DNA of 64,000 bases from CAVVZJ01 sp963752755. GTDB taxonomy: Bacteria > Planctomycetota > Planctomycetia > Isosphaerales > Isosphaeraceae. Of the stretch, positions 54,098-63,019 are shown one piece after another. The DNA lies in contig CAVVZJ010000017.1 of assembly GCA_963752755.1 (NCBI GenBank), positions 186,001 to 250,000 on the forward strand, given 5' to 3'. Every line of letters starts with the position of its first letter. The first letter of the stretch is position 1. The position numbers and the translations under genes are program-made. The notes under the pieces were generated by a model. It was not told the origin of the DNA and made no database searches. It worked only from the letters and a program-made list of their open reading frames with translations.

Positions 54098-55329
54098 GGG
54101 TGGTGTCCTACGCTGACTGAACGGCCGGACGGTTGAACCATTCCGCCCATGTCCATACGTGGTCGGTCAGCCCGGCCGCCAGGGCCGGTGATCGCTCCTG
54201 CCAGCGCCCGTGCTCGTCCTTGATTCGCAGCGTCCGGACGCACCAGCAGAAGTTGTAGCTGTACATCGTCAGGTAGGTCATCGCCTCATGAACCTGCCAG
54301 TCCTTGCTGAACCAGTAGGTCTTCCGCGTCTTCCGCGCGTTGCGGCCCCGGTCGGTCCCGTTCTGACGCTCCACGAATGAGGTGTTCACGCGGTGGCTCG
54401 CCGCGGACTCGCCCAGCACGTCTTCCAGCGCCTTCGGCGAGCCGAAGACCTGCCTCGGCTCCACGGCGATGACGCGGCCATTCTCCCGGTGCTTGTGCAC
54501 CGTCGCGTAGATCACGTCATCGGGCAACCGCCGCTCAGGCACGACCCGCGGCCGACCCGGCTTGCGTTGCAGCGGGGCCGGTACCGGCTCGCTGAAGACC
54601 TCCTCGATCGCCGTTGCGTAGGCGGGGTACTCGTCGCTGGTCATCGACGGCGGCGGATCGCAACCCACCCGTTGCTCCACCTCGGCGACGATCGCGCGGG
54701 CATTCTCCTCCGTCCGTGCCCCGGGGACCACCGCCAGGACCAGCTTGTGCTCGGGGTCGAAGGCGACGTGGTCCCAGGAGTCGCCGCAGTGGTCGTCGTC
54801 GGGGTTGGTGGGGTCGCAGTTCTTCTGCTTCTTGTACACGAAGGCCCACTTCTCATCGAACTGGACTTCGCGGGTGCAGGGGGGAAAAGGCCACCAACTC
54901 GTCGTGGGTGGCTTTGGCGTGCTGACCGGCGAGCAGGGCCAGCCGCGTGACTGTGTCCTTGTTGACCCCGACCAACCGGGCGGTCTGTCGGACGCCACAC
55001 CCCTCGGCCAGGTGCTCCAAGATCGCGAGGACCTTGTCGTGAGGCAGTTTGGAGTTGAACAGCGGGGTGCCCTTGAACTCGGAGAAGCGGGCCTTGCAGG
55101 CACTACAATCGAGGAGGCGGTGGTTGGCCTTGGCGAAGCGGTCGCAGACCGAGAGATTGCCGGCGCCACGCTCACCGTATCGCGGGCAGTCGGGGTTCTG
55201 GCAGCAAAAGCGGCTGAGGTCGTCCGTGGGAATGAGTCGTCCTGGAGCGATCCGTCTTGGCGAGTCGGTTCCTGGACGACCAGCTTACCCATCGGTAGAA
55301 TCCCCTGCAACCACTACCGGACACCACCC
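54098..55329 (-). mobile_element. IS1-like element
   Basis: GGGTGGTGTCC (54098-54108) and GGACACCACCC (55319-55329) are 11-bp perfect inverted ends around the IS1-like gene. The right end overlaps the left terminal repeat of the neighbouring ISL3-like element. No target duplication was recognised. Confidence 0.65.
54108..55292 (-). pseudogene. IS1-like transposase, two frameshifts
   Basis: The gene begins MGKLVVQEPTRQDGSLQDDS. After a shift near 55225 the zinc-finger/HTH part reads FCCQNPDCPRYGERGAGNLS, LLDCSACKARFSEFKGTPLF and EGCGVRQTARLVGVNKDTVT. A second shift in a six-C run (six G at 54876-54881 on the plus strand) leads into the DDE domain: REVQFDEKWAFVYKKQKNCD (Asp), SMTSDEYPAYATAIEEVF (Asp) and FVERQNGTDRGRNARKTRKT, YWFSKD. 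The last is the IS1-type ER(x)N ... RKT ... FSK signature with the Glu. Restored length is about 394 residues, larger than classic IS1 but like the long IS1 relatives. Confidence 0.72.
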
Positions 55330-55388
55330 GCTGATCTCCACCACGAAAGCCACTGAAGTTCACCACAGTGGAATCTGCCCAGGAAGTT

Positions 55389-55478
55389 GGGTGGCCTGCC
55401 CACGTCCTCGTGGGCATGTCCGGCTTCGGGAGTGTCGAGCCCGCTCAACAGGCCCACGAGGACGTGGGCAGGCCACCC
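55389..55478. repeat. 27-bp perfect inverted repeat (REP-like)
   Basis: The arms at 55389-55415 (GGGTGGCCTGCCCACGTCCT...) and 55452-55478 are exact reverse complements separated by 36 bases. Each arm also contains the smaller palindrome GCCCACG-TCCT-CGTGGGC, so each could fold alone. No coding function is visible. Confidence 0.8.
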
Positions 55479-55524
55479 AGAATCATCGAAACGGCGAGAC
55501 TCCTCGCTGATCTCCACCTGATCC

Positions 55525-56802
55525 TCATGCGGCTCGCCGTGATCGTTGGCCTGCATCCGCTTGTGTCTTGCGGTCCCCGCTCGATCGCTCGGCCTTGAAC
55601 TTCGCGGCTTGGGGCGACGACCGATGGCTCCAGACCTCGTCCAGCTTCAGGACCACGAACCACACCAGCGTCCGCCGCCGCCACTTGTACCGCACCTTCT
55701 CCAGGAACCGGAACCGTCGATTGGTCCGCTCCGCATGGTTGTTCGTCCGCACCCGACGGCTCGCCGGGCCATCCAGGTACGCCAGCAGCTTCGGGAACTT
55801 CCCCTGGTCGAGTTGCTCCATGGCCTTGACCAGCTCGGGCACCGCCCGGAACGCCGGGTCACGGACGATCGCCGACCGACGGCAGCTCGCCTGGTGGAAG
55901 TCCTTGGGCGTGTCGAAGAGCCAGTAGACCCGATCCGCGAACCGCCGCAGTGTCGCCAGCTCCGGCAGGTACTCGACCATCCGGGTCAGGTCGGCACGCT
56001 CGGCCTCGGTGAGCTCACGCCGCTTGACCTTCAGAGGACGATGCTTGAAGGCGAAGTGGGCCTTCTGCTTGAGCGTCGGCCCGCGACGATTGGCCGCGGC
56101 CCTGGCCTTCCGGCTCTTGCGGCCCCGCTTCTTCTTGCGTCCGGCCTTGCCCCGGCGGGCCATCGCCGCCTTGAGCCGCCGCACGGCGTCCAGGATCAGG
56201 CCGTTGATCGTCTTGAGGACGTGGAAGACGCACCGCTGGTGGTCGGCGTCGGGCCAGAGGTTCGCCAGCAGTTCGGGATAGAGGTTCGAGCCGTCGGTGA
56301 CCACGACGCGTGGCATCAGCCCCCAGGTCTTGAGGTTCCCCAGGAACCGCCGCATGTGATCGGCGTCGTTCGTGTCGACCAGGGCGAAGGCCACCGGCAG
56401 GTCGGCCAGCGGGTCGGTGACCAGCAGCAGCGTGCAGCGACCCAGGTGCAGCTCGTCGACGCAGAGCGTGCCGCGGAAGTGCTCCAGGACCCGGCGGCGG
56501 TGCGCCGCCATGTCGAGGGACGCGGCGTGGTCGCGGAGCACGTCGTAGACGAACCCCGGGGAGAGGTCCAGGAGGAACTCGCGGCGGATCGACACCAACG
56601 CCCGCTCGATGCTCATGCCATCCTTCAGGAGCCGGTCGAGCACCAGGTCGCGGACCTTGTTGTCGTAGCGAGCCTTGGGGAGGACGCCCTCGGGGCAGTT
56701 GCGGAAGGTCGTGCGGCAGCCGCAGCGGGCGGCGTACTCGCCGGAGGTGACCTCCAGGACGGCGACGGCCTTGTAGGCGACGGTGCGGATGGTGCGGGTC
56801 AA
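55525..56802 (-). CDS. ISL3-like transposase
   Basis: A DDE transposase of at least 425 residues. After TRTIRTVAYKAVAVLEVTSG a Cys cluster (YAARCGCRTTFRNC) follows; the frame is open further upstream with CPTCGKRGRHKRTLTRTIRT, making a zinc ribbon, so the TTG at 56802 is probably not the true start. Upstream in the same frame no ATG or GTG appears before a TGA. A frameshift from the ATG near 56944 (MGLITTPHHQGHEPGH) is therefore possible. DDE residues: GTLCVDELHLGRCTLLLVTD (Asp), RVVVTDGSNLYPELLANLWP (Asp), RTNNHAERTNRRFRFLEKVR (Glu). A Lys/Arg-rich insertion (KAGRKKKRGRKSRKARAAAN) lies between. The family call is by overall pattern. Confidence 0.75.
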   Translation of the reverse strand: MTRTIRTVAYKAVAVLEVTSGEYAARCGCRTTFRNCPEGVLPKARYDNKVRDLVLDRLLKDGMSIERALVSIRREFLLDLSPGFVYDVLRDHAASLDMAAHRRRVLEHFRGTLCVDELHLGRCTLLLVTDPLADLPVAFALVDTNDADHMRRFLGNLKTWGLMPRVVVTDGSNLYPELLANLWPDADHQRCVFHVLKTINGLILDAVRRLKAAMARRGKAGRKKKRGRKSRKARAAANRRGPTLKQKAHFAFKHRPLKVKRRELTEAERADLTRMVEYLPELATLRRFADRVYWLFDTPKDFHQASCRRSAIVRDPAFRAVPELVKAMEQLDQGKFPKLLAYLDGPASRRVRTNNHAERTNRRFRFLEKVRYKWRRRTLVWFVVLKLDEVWSHRSSPQAAKFKAERSSGDRKTQADAGQRSRRAA

Positions 56803-57046
56803 GGTCCGCTTGTGGCGGCCTCGCTTGCCGCACGTGGGGCACGGGGCCTTCTTGGGGGCACAGCGGACGGGTATAACGATCGGGGTGGGTGCTTCGGTGC
56901 CCAGGCTCGTGACCCTGGTGATGAGGTGTCGTGATCAACCCCATTCACCAGGGCACGAGCCCTATCGTTCAAGAGCAAAACGACTTATCGCCGGCCAGGC
57001 GAGGTGGAGATCGGCGAGGAGTCTCGAAACGGCGGTGGAGATCAGC

Positions 57047-57199
57047 GGGTGGTGGCGCAGGGTAGTTGAACGACGTAGGCGATGTCGAACGCAGCCAAGG
57101 GATTACGGCGATCTTCGGCTAACTCCTGCCGGGCGCGTCGTAAGCGTTGACACCACATCGAATTACGCCTGGGCATTCAACTACCCTGCGCCACCACCC
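57047..57199. mobile_element. 153-bp inverted-repeat element (MITE-like)
   Basis: The 24-bp perfect inverted ends are at 57047-57070 (GGGTGGTGGCGCAGGGTAGT...) and 57176-57199. The 105-bp interior has no gene. The left end overlaps the right end of the ISL3-like element by 8 bases. No target duplication could be identified, so it may also be a stem-forming repeat. Confidence 0.65.
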
Positions 57200-57494
57200 C
57201 TTCTGCCTCAAATCCGATCTCAGTGTTCTGGAACCCGAACGGGACGCACTTCTTCAAGATTCTCTCGAGCACCGTCGGCCTTGCGGTCGGGCCGGACGGC
57301 ACCGAGTCCGCGACCAGCGCCGCCGAACCGTACGTCGGGGCGACGATCCAGGGCCTCCCTGAGCCCGGATCGTGGATCTGGACCCCGATCAGCAGGGCAT
57401 CTCGCAGATCGACGGCCTGAGATCCAACTCGCCGGGACCGGCTTCACCATGGTCGGGAGCGTCCGCCCTCTGGCGCTGACCGACCTCTGGGGGG
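57200..57494. other. Intergenic, no gene recognised
   Basis: An open stretch (FWNPNGTHFFKILSSTVGLA, then GPDGTESATSAAEPYVGA) has codon-like character but no recognisable domain or start. It may be upstream remains of the integrase relic that follows. Confidence 0.3.
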
Positions 57495-57660
57495 TTCCAA
57501 GACCTGCGGCACACGGCGGCGTCCGCGCCGCTCCATAACCACGCCGCGATCAAGGCGGTTAGCTAGCGGATCGGTCACTCGACCGTTGAACTCACGCTCA
57601 GGGTTTATTACCATCTACTTTCGTACGCCGACGAAATCCTCGCGGCCCAGGGCCAGTTGT
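57495..57660 (+). pseudogene. Tyrosine integrase C-terminal relic near tRNA-Thr
   Basis: FQDLRHTAASAPLHNHAAIK contains the box II Arg in the LRHTAAS signature. After TAG (57564-57566) the frame continues RIGHSTVELTLRVYYHLLSY with the box III His and the Tyr nucleophile, then ADEILAAQGQL. Only the last part of the catalytic domain is present. It lies about 140 bp upstream of tRNA-Thr on the same strand. The relic cannot be active. Confidence 0.7.
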
Positions 57661-57797
57661 TGTTCGGGTGAGCGTGGCGCACCCACGATCTACCTACTAT
57701 GAGACGGACGGCGGCGGATCCGGGCAGACAGGGGCGGAAAGGCAGCGGTTTTCCAAACCCCAGCAACAGGATAGTTTCGAACGTCGGCGGACATCAG

Positions 57798-57870
57798 GCC
57801 ACCGTAGCTCAATCGGCAGAGCACCGCTTTCGTAAAGCGGGGGTTATGAGTTCGAGTCTCATCGGTGGCT
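57798..57870 (+). tRNA. tRNA-Thr (anticodon CGT)
   Basis: Cloverleaf read by eye: acceptor GCCACCG/CGGTGGC, D stem GCTC/GAGC, anticodon stem CCGCT/AGCGG with loop TTCGTAA (anticodon CGT at 57831-57833), T stem ATGAG/CTCAT with loop TTCGAGT, discriminator T. CCA is not encoded. Confidence 0.95.
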
Positions 57871-57959
57871 CTGCCGGCTCGCGGTTCCCCAAGACCGCGC
57901 AACCGGCAATCTCCCCCCAAGTTTCCCTCTAGGCTGTCCTTTCCGGGACTCCATACACG

Positions 57960-58308
57960 CTATGCAGCCAGGCTGATCAGCCGTTCTGCCGTGGCCTGGA
58001 TTTCTTCCTCCGTGACCCCGGGGCGTAGAGCCGCACGAATCTCCTCGCCCAGCAGCGCACGCCGCCAGGCCCGCCGCTTGTCAGCGTGGCTCGGGCGGCA
58101 CAGCGGCGAGTCCCACGGCGAGGCCGACGGGTCCACCCGCTCCGCCGCCGGTCGGGACCACGCCCACGCCTCGGTCTGCGTGAACGACCACAGGCAGACG
58201 TGGAACGCGCCGATGCTCGCCCACACGAACCGTACCTGCTGCTGACCTGCCCCCACGACCTGCTTGCACTCCCGGAAAGTGACCTCGATGTTCCAGCCAT
58301 AATGCCCT
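57960..58308 (-). pseudogene. Transposase C-terminal fragment (long copy)
   Basis: GGHYGWNIEVTFRECKQVVG, AGQQQVRFVWASIGAFHVCL and WSFTQTEAWAWSRPAAERVD resemble the last part of IS4-superfamily transposases, with the catalytic Glu in the IEVTFRECKQ motif. It continues into SPWDSPLCRPSHADKRRAWR and the stop at 57960. Everything before the Glu motif is missing. A shorter copy of the same end lies at 50269-50447. Confidence 0.65.
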
Positions 58309-58323
58309 CCAAGAGCGCGGTGG

Positions 58324-58354
58324 GGTGGCCCGGCTCGGGGTGAACCGGGCCACC
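58324..58354 (-). terminator. 10-bp stem-loop after the serine recombinase gene
   Basis: GGTGGCCCGG (58324-58333) pairs perfectly with CCGGGCCACC (58345-58354) across an 11-base loop, starting 7 bases past the recombinase stop. It fits a terminator without a T-tract. Confidence 0.55.
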
Positions 58355-58360
58355 GACACT

Positions 58361-60482
58361 CTACCGCCCCGGGCATGGCTTCGGCTTCTTCAATTCGGCG
58401 AGCCGACCCCTGTTCGCCCAGGTTCGCGGCAGCCGGTGGAGTGCACGCAGCCGCCGCAGCTCGGAGGCGTCGGCCCAGATCACGGGGTGGCCGTCGGCGT
58501 CCCGGCGCACCGACAGCCAGCCGGCTCGCAGCCACCGCCGCACCGTGTCCCGTGACATCCCCAGCCGCCGTGCCAGGCCCATCGGCCGATACTCATCCCG
58601 GCCCAGGCCCGCGGGGCTGCCGTGGCGTTCCCGCCGCTTCAACCCCAGGCGTGACGTCAACCGCAGCACCATCTCCCCGGTGAACCGATTCGTCCGCTTC
58701 GGCGGCCGGAAACCCTCGGCGTTCAGCCGTTCGGCGATCCCCGCCGAGCTGAGACGCTCGCCGCACAGCGCCCGCAGCCGCTCGACCAGCCGCGGGGAGT
58801 CGCTCGGCAGGTCATACCGCGTCACCGGCCGGCCCAGGGTGTGCGACTGGACCAACCCCCCGACCCAGTGAAGCTCCACGTCGACCCGCTCGCGGGCCTT
58901 GTCCACCGTAACGCCCACATGTTCGCTCAAGAGTCTAGCAATCTGTTGCCGCTCGGCGGGCGAGGTCGTCGCCGCCCCCCACACCGTCGGCAGGTCGGCG
59001 GCCAGTGTCCGGATCGCCGCCTCGTCGTCGGGCGAGAGGCGGCCCGGGGCCGACCGCTGCCACCGCTCGTAGTCGTCCTCGACCGGCCGCTGGGCCTTCC
59101 AGGCCTCCTCCCACCGCCGCTCCCGCTCGCGGCCCACGAGACGGTTCTCCGGCTCGCACGCCTGGTCCTGCCGCGCCGCCCGTTCGGCCTCGAACCACGC
59201 CCGTTCCCGGCGCCGTTGCCAGTGCCGGGACCGCTCGGCCCGCTCCCGTTCGACCTCGGCCACCGCCGCCAGGCTCGCCGCCAGCGCCGCCGGCTCGACC
59301 GCCCCCAGGATCTGCTCACGAACCAGGCCATCGACCACCGGGCCGGACAGGCACTGGCACAGCGGCTCGGCGTAGTCGGCCGAGCCGCGGGTGCCGCTGT
59401 AGCAGTGGCGACCGTTCGTCCCCGAGTCCCGCACGATCATCCGCCGCCCGCACCGCCCGCACCGGACCAGCCCGGCCAGCAGCGACGGGCCCTGCCGCGG
59501 CGCCCCCGGGCTGTCGCACCACGCCCGGTTGGCTTCGAGGCGGTCCTGATTCGCCCGGAAGCGGTCCCACGTGATGGACGCGGGGAGGCGGCCCCCGGAT
59601 CAGCACCAGGCCGTCCTCCGGCCGGCGGATCAGCTTGCCGGTGTTCGGCCGGCCCGGCCGCTTCCGCCGCGGGTCGACCGACCGGTGGCCGAACCGGGAG
59701 GCGCCGGCGTACGACGGGGGGTGCAGGAGGTTCGGCAAGGTCGCCCGGTTCGGACGCCGCCACTCCAACTCCCCGCGGTTCGCCCCGGATGGCGGCCGGA
59801 CCGCGATGAGGACCTTGGGGTCGACCAGGTAGCGGAGCAGGCCAGCAAGGGTGGTCTCCCGGTCGAACTGATCGAAGAGCAATCGCACCGTCGCCTGGAC
59901 CTGCTCGTCCGGGTCGATCGCCCACTCCCCCGAGGGGAGCCGGACGAAGCCGATCGGCGGCATCCCCATCAGCTCGCCGCGGCGGGCCTTGTTGAGTTTG
60001 CCCTGGGACAGCCGTTCTTTGAGGATAGGAAGCTCGGCCTCGCTCATCATCCCGGGCCGGCCGAGCAGGAGGCGGTCGTTGTGGTCGGTCGGGTCGTCCA
60101 GGCCGTCGGCGTCGGCCAGCAGCGTGCGGAAGCGGGCCCACCGCTCCAACAGTTGATGCCAATCGCGGCCCGAGCGGGCCCGACGGCTCGTCTCCCGCCC
60201 GAGGATCAGCCCGACGTGATCCCGCGCCACCGCGGCCAGGAGCCGCTGGAACCCGGGACGCCCTTCGACCGACGGCCCGCTCGGGCCCCGGTCGTCGTCG
60301 ATGACCGTGCCCTGCCCGCGGGGCCAGCCGAGTTCGACCGCCCGGTCGGCCAGGGCGTACTGGCGTGCGGTCGACTCCTGATGATCAATCCCTTGTTGCG
60401 GCGTGGATTGTCGGACGTAGACGATGGCCGCACGGTCGAGGGGCCCGACCTTGAGCTTGGGGGACTGGAAGGCGTCATTCAT
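58361..60482 (-). pseudogene. Large serine recombinase with one frameshift
   Basis: A site-specific recombinase of the resolvase/invertase superfamily, about 707 residues when restored. N-terminal catalytic domain: LDRAAIVYVRQSTPQQ with the nucleophilic Ser, VIDDDRGPSGPSVEGRPGFQ, LGRETSRRARSGRDWHQLLE. Recombinase domain: GKLNKARRGELMGMPPIGFV. The frame breaks near 59590 in a G/C run (GGGGGCC). After the shift it gives the zinc ribbon (VRCGRCGRRMIVRDSG, HCYSG, CQCLSG), a long coiled coil (VERERAERSRHWQRRRERAW) and a C-terminal MerR-like HTH (LARRLGMSRDTVRRWLRAGW). Such enzymes normally move phages or integrative elements. A single-base error could make it look broken. Start ATG 60482. Confidence 0.83.
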
Positions 60483-60691
60483 GGCCGGCCTCCCCGAGGC
60501 GTCTGGCCTCGTGGAGTCGGGCGAGCCGCCTGCCGAGCCTGTCGCGGAGTTGTTGCCGTCTGTCGGCGGGGAGGCGAGTCCCCAGTCCCGGGCCCGGGTG
60601 CGGGTCCGGCGGCGTCGGGGTGGTCAGGCGCGGGGGGGAGCGGTGCGTCGTGAGGTGATGGGCCTGTGATCCCTCCGGGTGCTTCAGTCAA
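60475..60691 (-). CDS. Small ORF overlapping the recombinase start (uncertain)
   Basis: The best coding-like stretch reads DRRQQLRDRLGRRLARLHEA, RRLGEAGHE with TGA at 60475-60477, overlapping the recombinase ATG by 8 bases. The overlap would couple translation. The stretch has no start in its own frame; a shift in the Pro-rich part would link it to the ATG at 60691 (MTEAPGGITGPSPHDAP). Function unknown. Confidence 0.3.
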
Positions 60692-61584
60692 GCGATCTCG
60701 GCACCACGCAGCCAGCTCAAGCAGCGCGGCGACAGCGATCGTAACGGGCGCCGGGGGGGCCGCACCACCTGTCGCTTGAGGTGGAGTCTGCTTGGCACGT
60801 CTCCACCGGCCAGCGGCTCCGCCCGAGGCGGACGGCTCGAATGCGGCTGGTGTCCGCCGGCAGGTTGCTGAAGGCGTACTTCAGCTTGCCGTCGGCCTGC
60901 TGTTCGATCAGCAGCAAGATCGGCCCCCGGCCGGCACAGTCTCCGGTCGCCCAGCCCTGACCCGGCCAGACTCGCAACCAGGCGAAGCGGCCCCACATCG
61001 GCCCCATGGTGCGGTCACCTTCCGCCGCGGCGTCCGTGCCGCCAGCTCCTTGAGGCTCACCGGCCGGGGCGAGCCATCGGCCAGCCGGCGACGCTTCTGC
61101 GGCCGGCCGTCCGTCCCGACCCTCGGCTCCTCCCACTTCGGCTCCGCGGTGAAGACGACCATCTCATCGGTGACCCCGACGATGTCGTGCAGCCCGCGTT
61201 CGGCCAGGCCGTCGCGGAACGGCCCCGAGACGCCGTCGCCGCTGTCAGCCACCACGAGCCCGCCCGGCAGCCCCTCGGCGCGGACGCGGTCCAGCAACTC
61301 CAACGCGATCTGGCCCTTGGTCAGCGATCGCCGCTGATCCTCGGGCACCCTGGCCTTGTCCAGCTGAGCTGGATCCTCCCGCCCGCTCTCCGGCAGGTAT
61401 AGCCGCATGTCGAGCGGGTAGTGGCCCTTCGGGGCGACCTAGTGGACGCTGACGGCGCACTGGCAGTTGGCCTTCTTGCCCCAAGCGCCGCAGTACTGCC
61501 GCGGCACCCCGACGGAGTGCTGGCCCCGTTTGGGGAAGGTGGTGTCGTCGATGACGAAGATCGCGGCCGGGTCGGCGAATTTTG
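60688..61584 (-). pseudogene. IS701-like transposase relic, truncated at both ends
   Basis: From the break at 61584: FADPAAIFVIDDTTFPKRGQ (first Asp), HSVGVPRQYCGAWGKKANCQ, CAVSVH, TAG (61439-61441), VAPKGHYPLDMRLYLPE, LTKGQIALELLDRVRAEGLP and GGLVVADSGDGVSGPFRDGL (second Asp). A frame change near 61020 leads to FAWLRVWPGQGWATGDCAGR and ADGKLKYAFSNLPADTSRI, RSRWPVE. The Glu region that should follow is missing. The 5' end was cut by the element at 61585. Confidence 0.7.
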
Positions 61585-62961
61585 CTGCTTATCACGGATT
61601 TCGGGGAGCCCTGCGGTATCCTCCGAGTGAGGCCGAGATCAGCAGGTTCTGGAGCCACTCGGGGTGATACCGCTTCCCATTGAGCCGTTCCGCCGGGCTC
61701 CTCAACTCGGGAGTCTCCCGGACCGTCCCTGGGCACATCGGGGCGAAGTTGTGGAGCAACGCCCAACCTCGCCACCCCTGCTCAGCCGCCGCCGTCTTGC
61801 CGTGCCGGTGCTGCGTGCAGGACAGGCGGTAGTCGAGCCGTCGCAATAACCGGTCCACCGGGTTACTCGTCCGACGGCAGCCGGGATGGGCGTAGGCCAC
61901 GACAAACGCCCCACGCTTCTCGCACAACGACCGGACCTTTTCTCGCACGATCGGCTTGTCGAGATGCTTCACGGCCCACTCCCGCCGCCGGCGGAGCCGC
62001 TGCGAGACGGTGCGGGCATCCGGGGCGTGATACGCCTCCCAGACCCGCTCCCGCAGCGCATCGAAGGTCTCCTTCAAGGGCTGGGCCCGCTCCCGGATCT
62101 TCAGGAACGCATGCAGGAAGCCGAGGATGATCGTGACCCCCTGGAAGAACGCCGGCCAGGCCGCCTGCGTGGCGGCCCAGCCGTCGGTGTTGACGGTCCG
62201 GGGCCGGTACGCCGGGTCCAGGTCCCGGGCCGCATCCCGGAACACGCCGTAGGCCCTCGTCAACTCGTCCTGGTCGGCCCTCTCGGCCAACGCCAGGCCC
62301 AGGCAGCACCCGCCGCCGGCGGTGGCCGCCAGCTAGACCTTCTCGCTGCCGAGGGTCGTGTGCTTCTCGTCGGCGACCAGATGACCGGGCCACCGCTCGG
62401 GGGCCTTGACGGTGGTCCCGACCAGGCTGGATCGCCCCAGGGAGCGTTCCAGGCGAGGCCAGGACCTCGGGTCCCGCCCGAAGACCTCGGTCAGGGCCCA
62501 GTCGGGCCCGGCGAACTTGCGGAGAAAAGGGGGGCCTGCACGTCCTCGGTCCGCCCGGTCAAGGAGGGCATCAGGAACGAGGGACGGACCAGGGAGCTCT
62601 GGCTGTTGCGGAGGTCGATCCGCCGGAGCCTCCAGCCGGTCTTGCGGGAGGTGTAGGTATCCTTCATGCGGTAGCCCCGCCGGATCTCGGCTGGGAACAG
62701 CTCCGGATGAGCCTCGATCTGCTGGTCCAGAGACTCCCGGAACCGCTCGGGATCGCCTGCGATCGGCTCATACTGCTGCTGGGAGCAGGGGATCCAGAGG
62801 GTCTTCTGTCCCCGGACGGGCGGGAACGTGGGGTCGGCGGCCGGCATGGCGTCGTCCCTGCTGATGGCTCACGAGGCGGAGATCCGTGACCCTCAGCATA
62901 GCCGCCATCGGACGGGGTGACATGGACATCCGGTGCCCTCCCCAAAATCCGTGATAAGCAG
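61585..62961 (-). mobile_element. Transposable element with 24-bp ends, family unassigned
   Basis: CTGCTTATCACGGATTTCGG... (61585-61608) and its partner at 62938-62961 match at 23 of 24 positions as inverted repeats. They enclose one minus-strand transposase gene. Flanks are AT-rich (GAATTTTG and AAAATTTT), so a duplication around AATTTT is possible but not exact. Confidence 0.78.
61592..62847 (-). pseudogene. DDE transposase of unassigned family, frameshift plus amber stop
   Basis: N-terminal part from 62847: PAADPTFPPVRGQKTLWIPC, EIRRGYRMKDTYTSRKTGWR, LRRIDLRNSQSSLVRPSFL. A shift near 62525 leads through KFAGPDWALTEVFGRDPRSW, VADEKHTTLGSEKV (Asp), TAG (62333-62335) and LAATAGGGCCLGLALAERAD. 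It continues VNTDGWAATQAAWPAFFQGV (Asp), ILGFLHAFLKIRERA, HPGCRRTSNPVDRLLRRLDY and GWRGWALLHNFAPM to the stop. The TDGWxATxxAW and CRRTSN(x)VDRL motifs recur in a planctomycete transposase group; I cannot name the IS family with confidence. Relatives I recall have EKVY, so TAC to TAG is likely. Confidence 0.68.
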
Positions 62962-62991
62962 AAAATTTTTTCCCATCGGCACGCCTTGACG

Positions 62992-63014
62992 TAAGTCGCG
63001 CGGCGCGCGACTTA
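62992..63014. repeat. 23-nt palindrome
   Basis: TAAGTCGCGCG-G-CGCGCGACTTA is a perfect 11-bp palindrome around one base. It lies 6 bases past the stop of the IS630 gene that follows and starts and ends with TA, so it may be the terminal stem of that element or a terminator. Confidence 0.6.
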
Positions 63015-63019
63015 GTGGT

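Larger units (their letters stand above)
55322..57054 (-). mobile_element. ISL3-like element
   Basis: The 21-bp perfect inverted ends are at 55322-55342 (CACCACCCGCTGATCTCC...) and 57034-57054. They enclose one transposase gene (-) and, between its stop and the left end, a 27-bp inverted repeat (55389-55478). The right end overlaps the left end of the 153-bp element at 57047. Confidence 0.72.
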
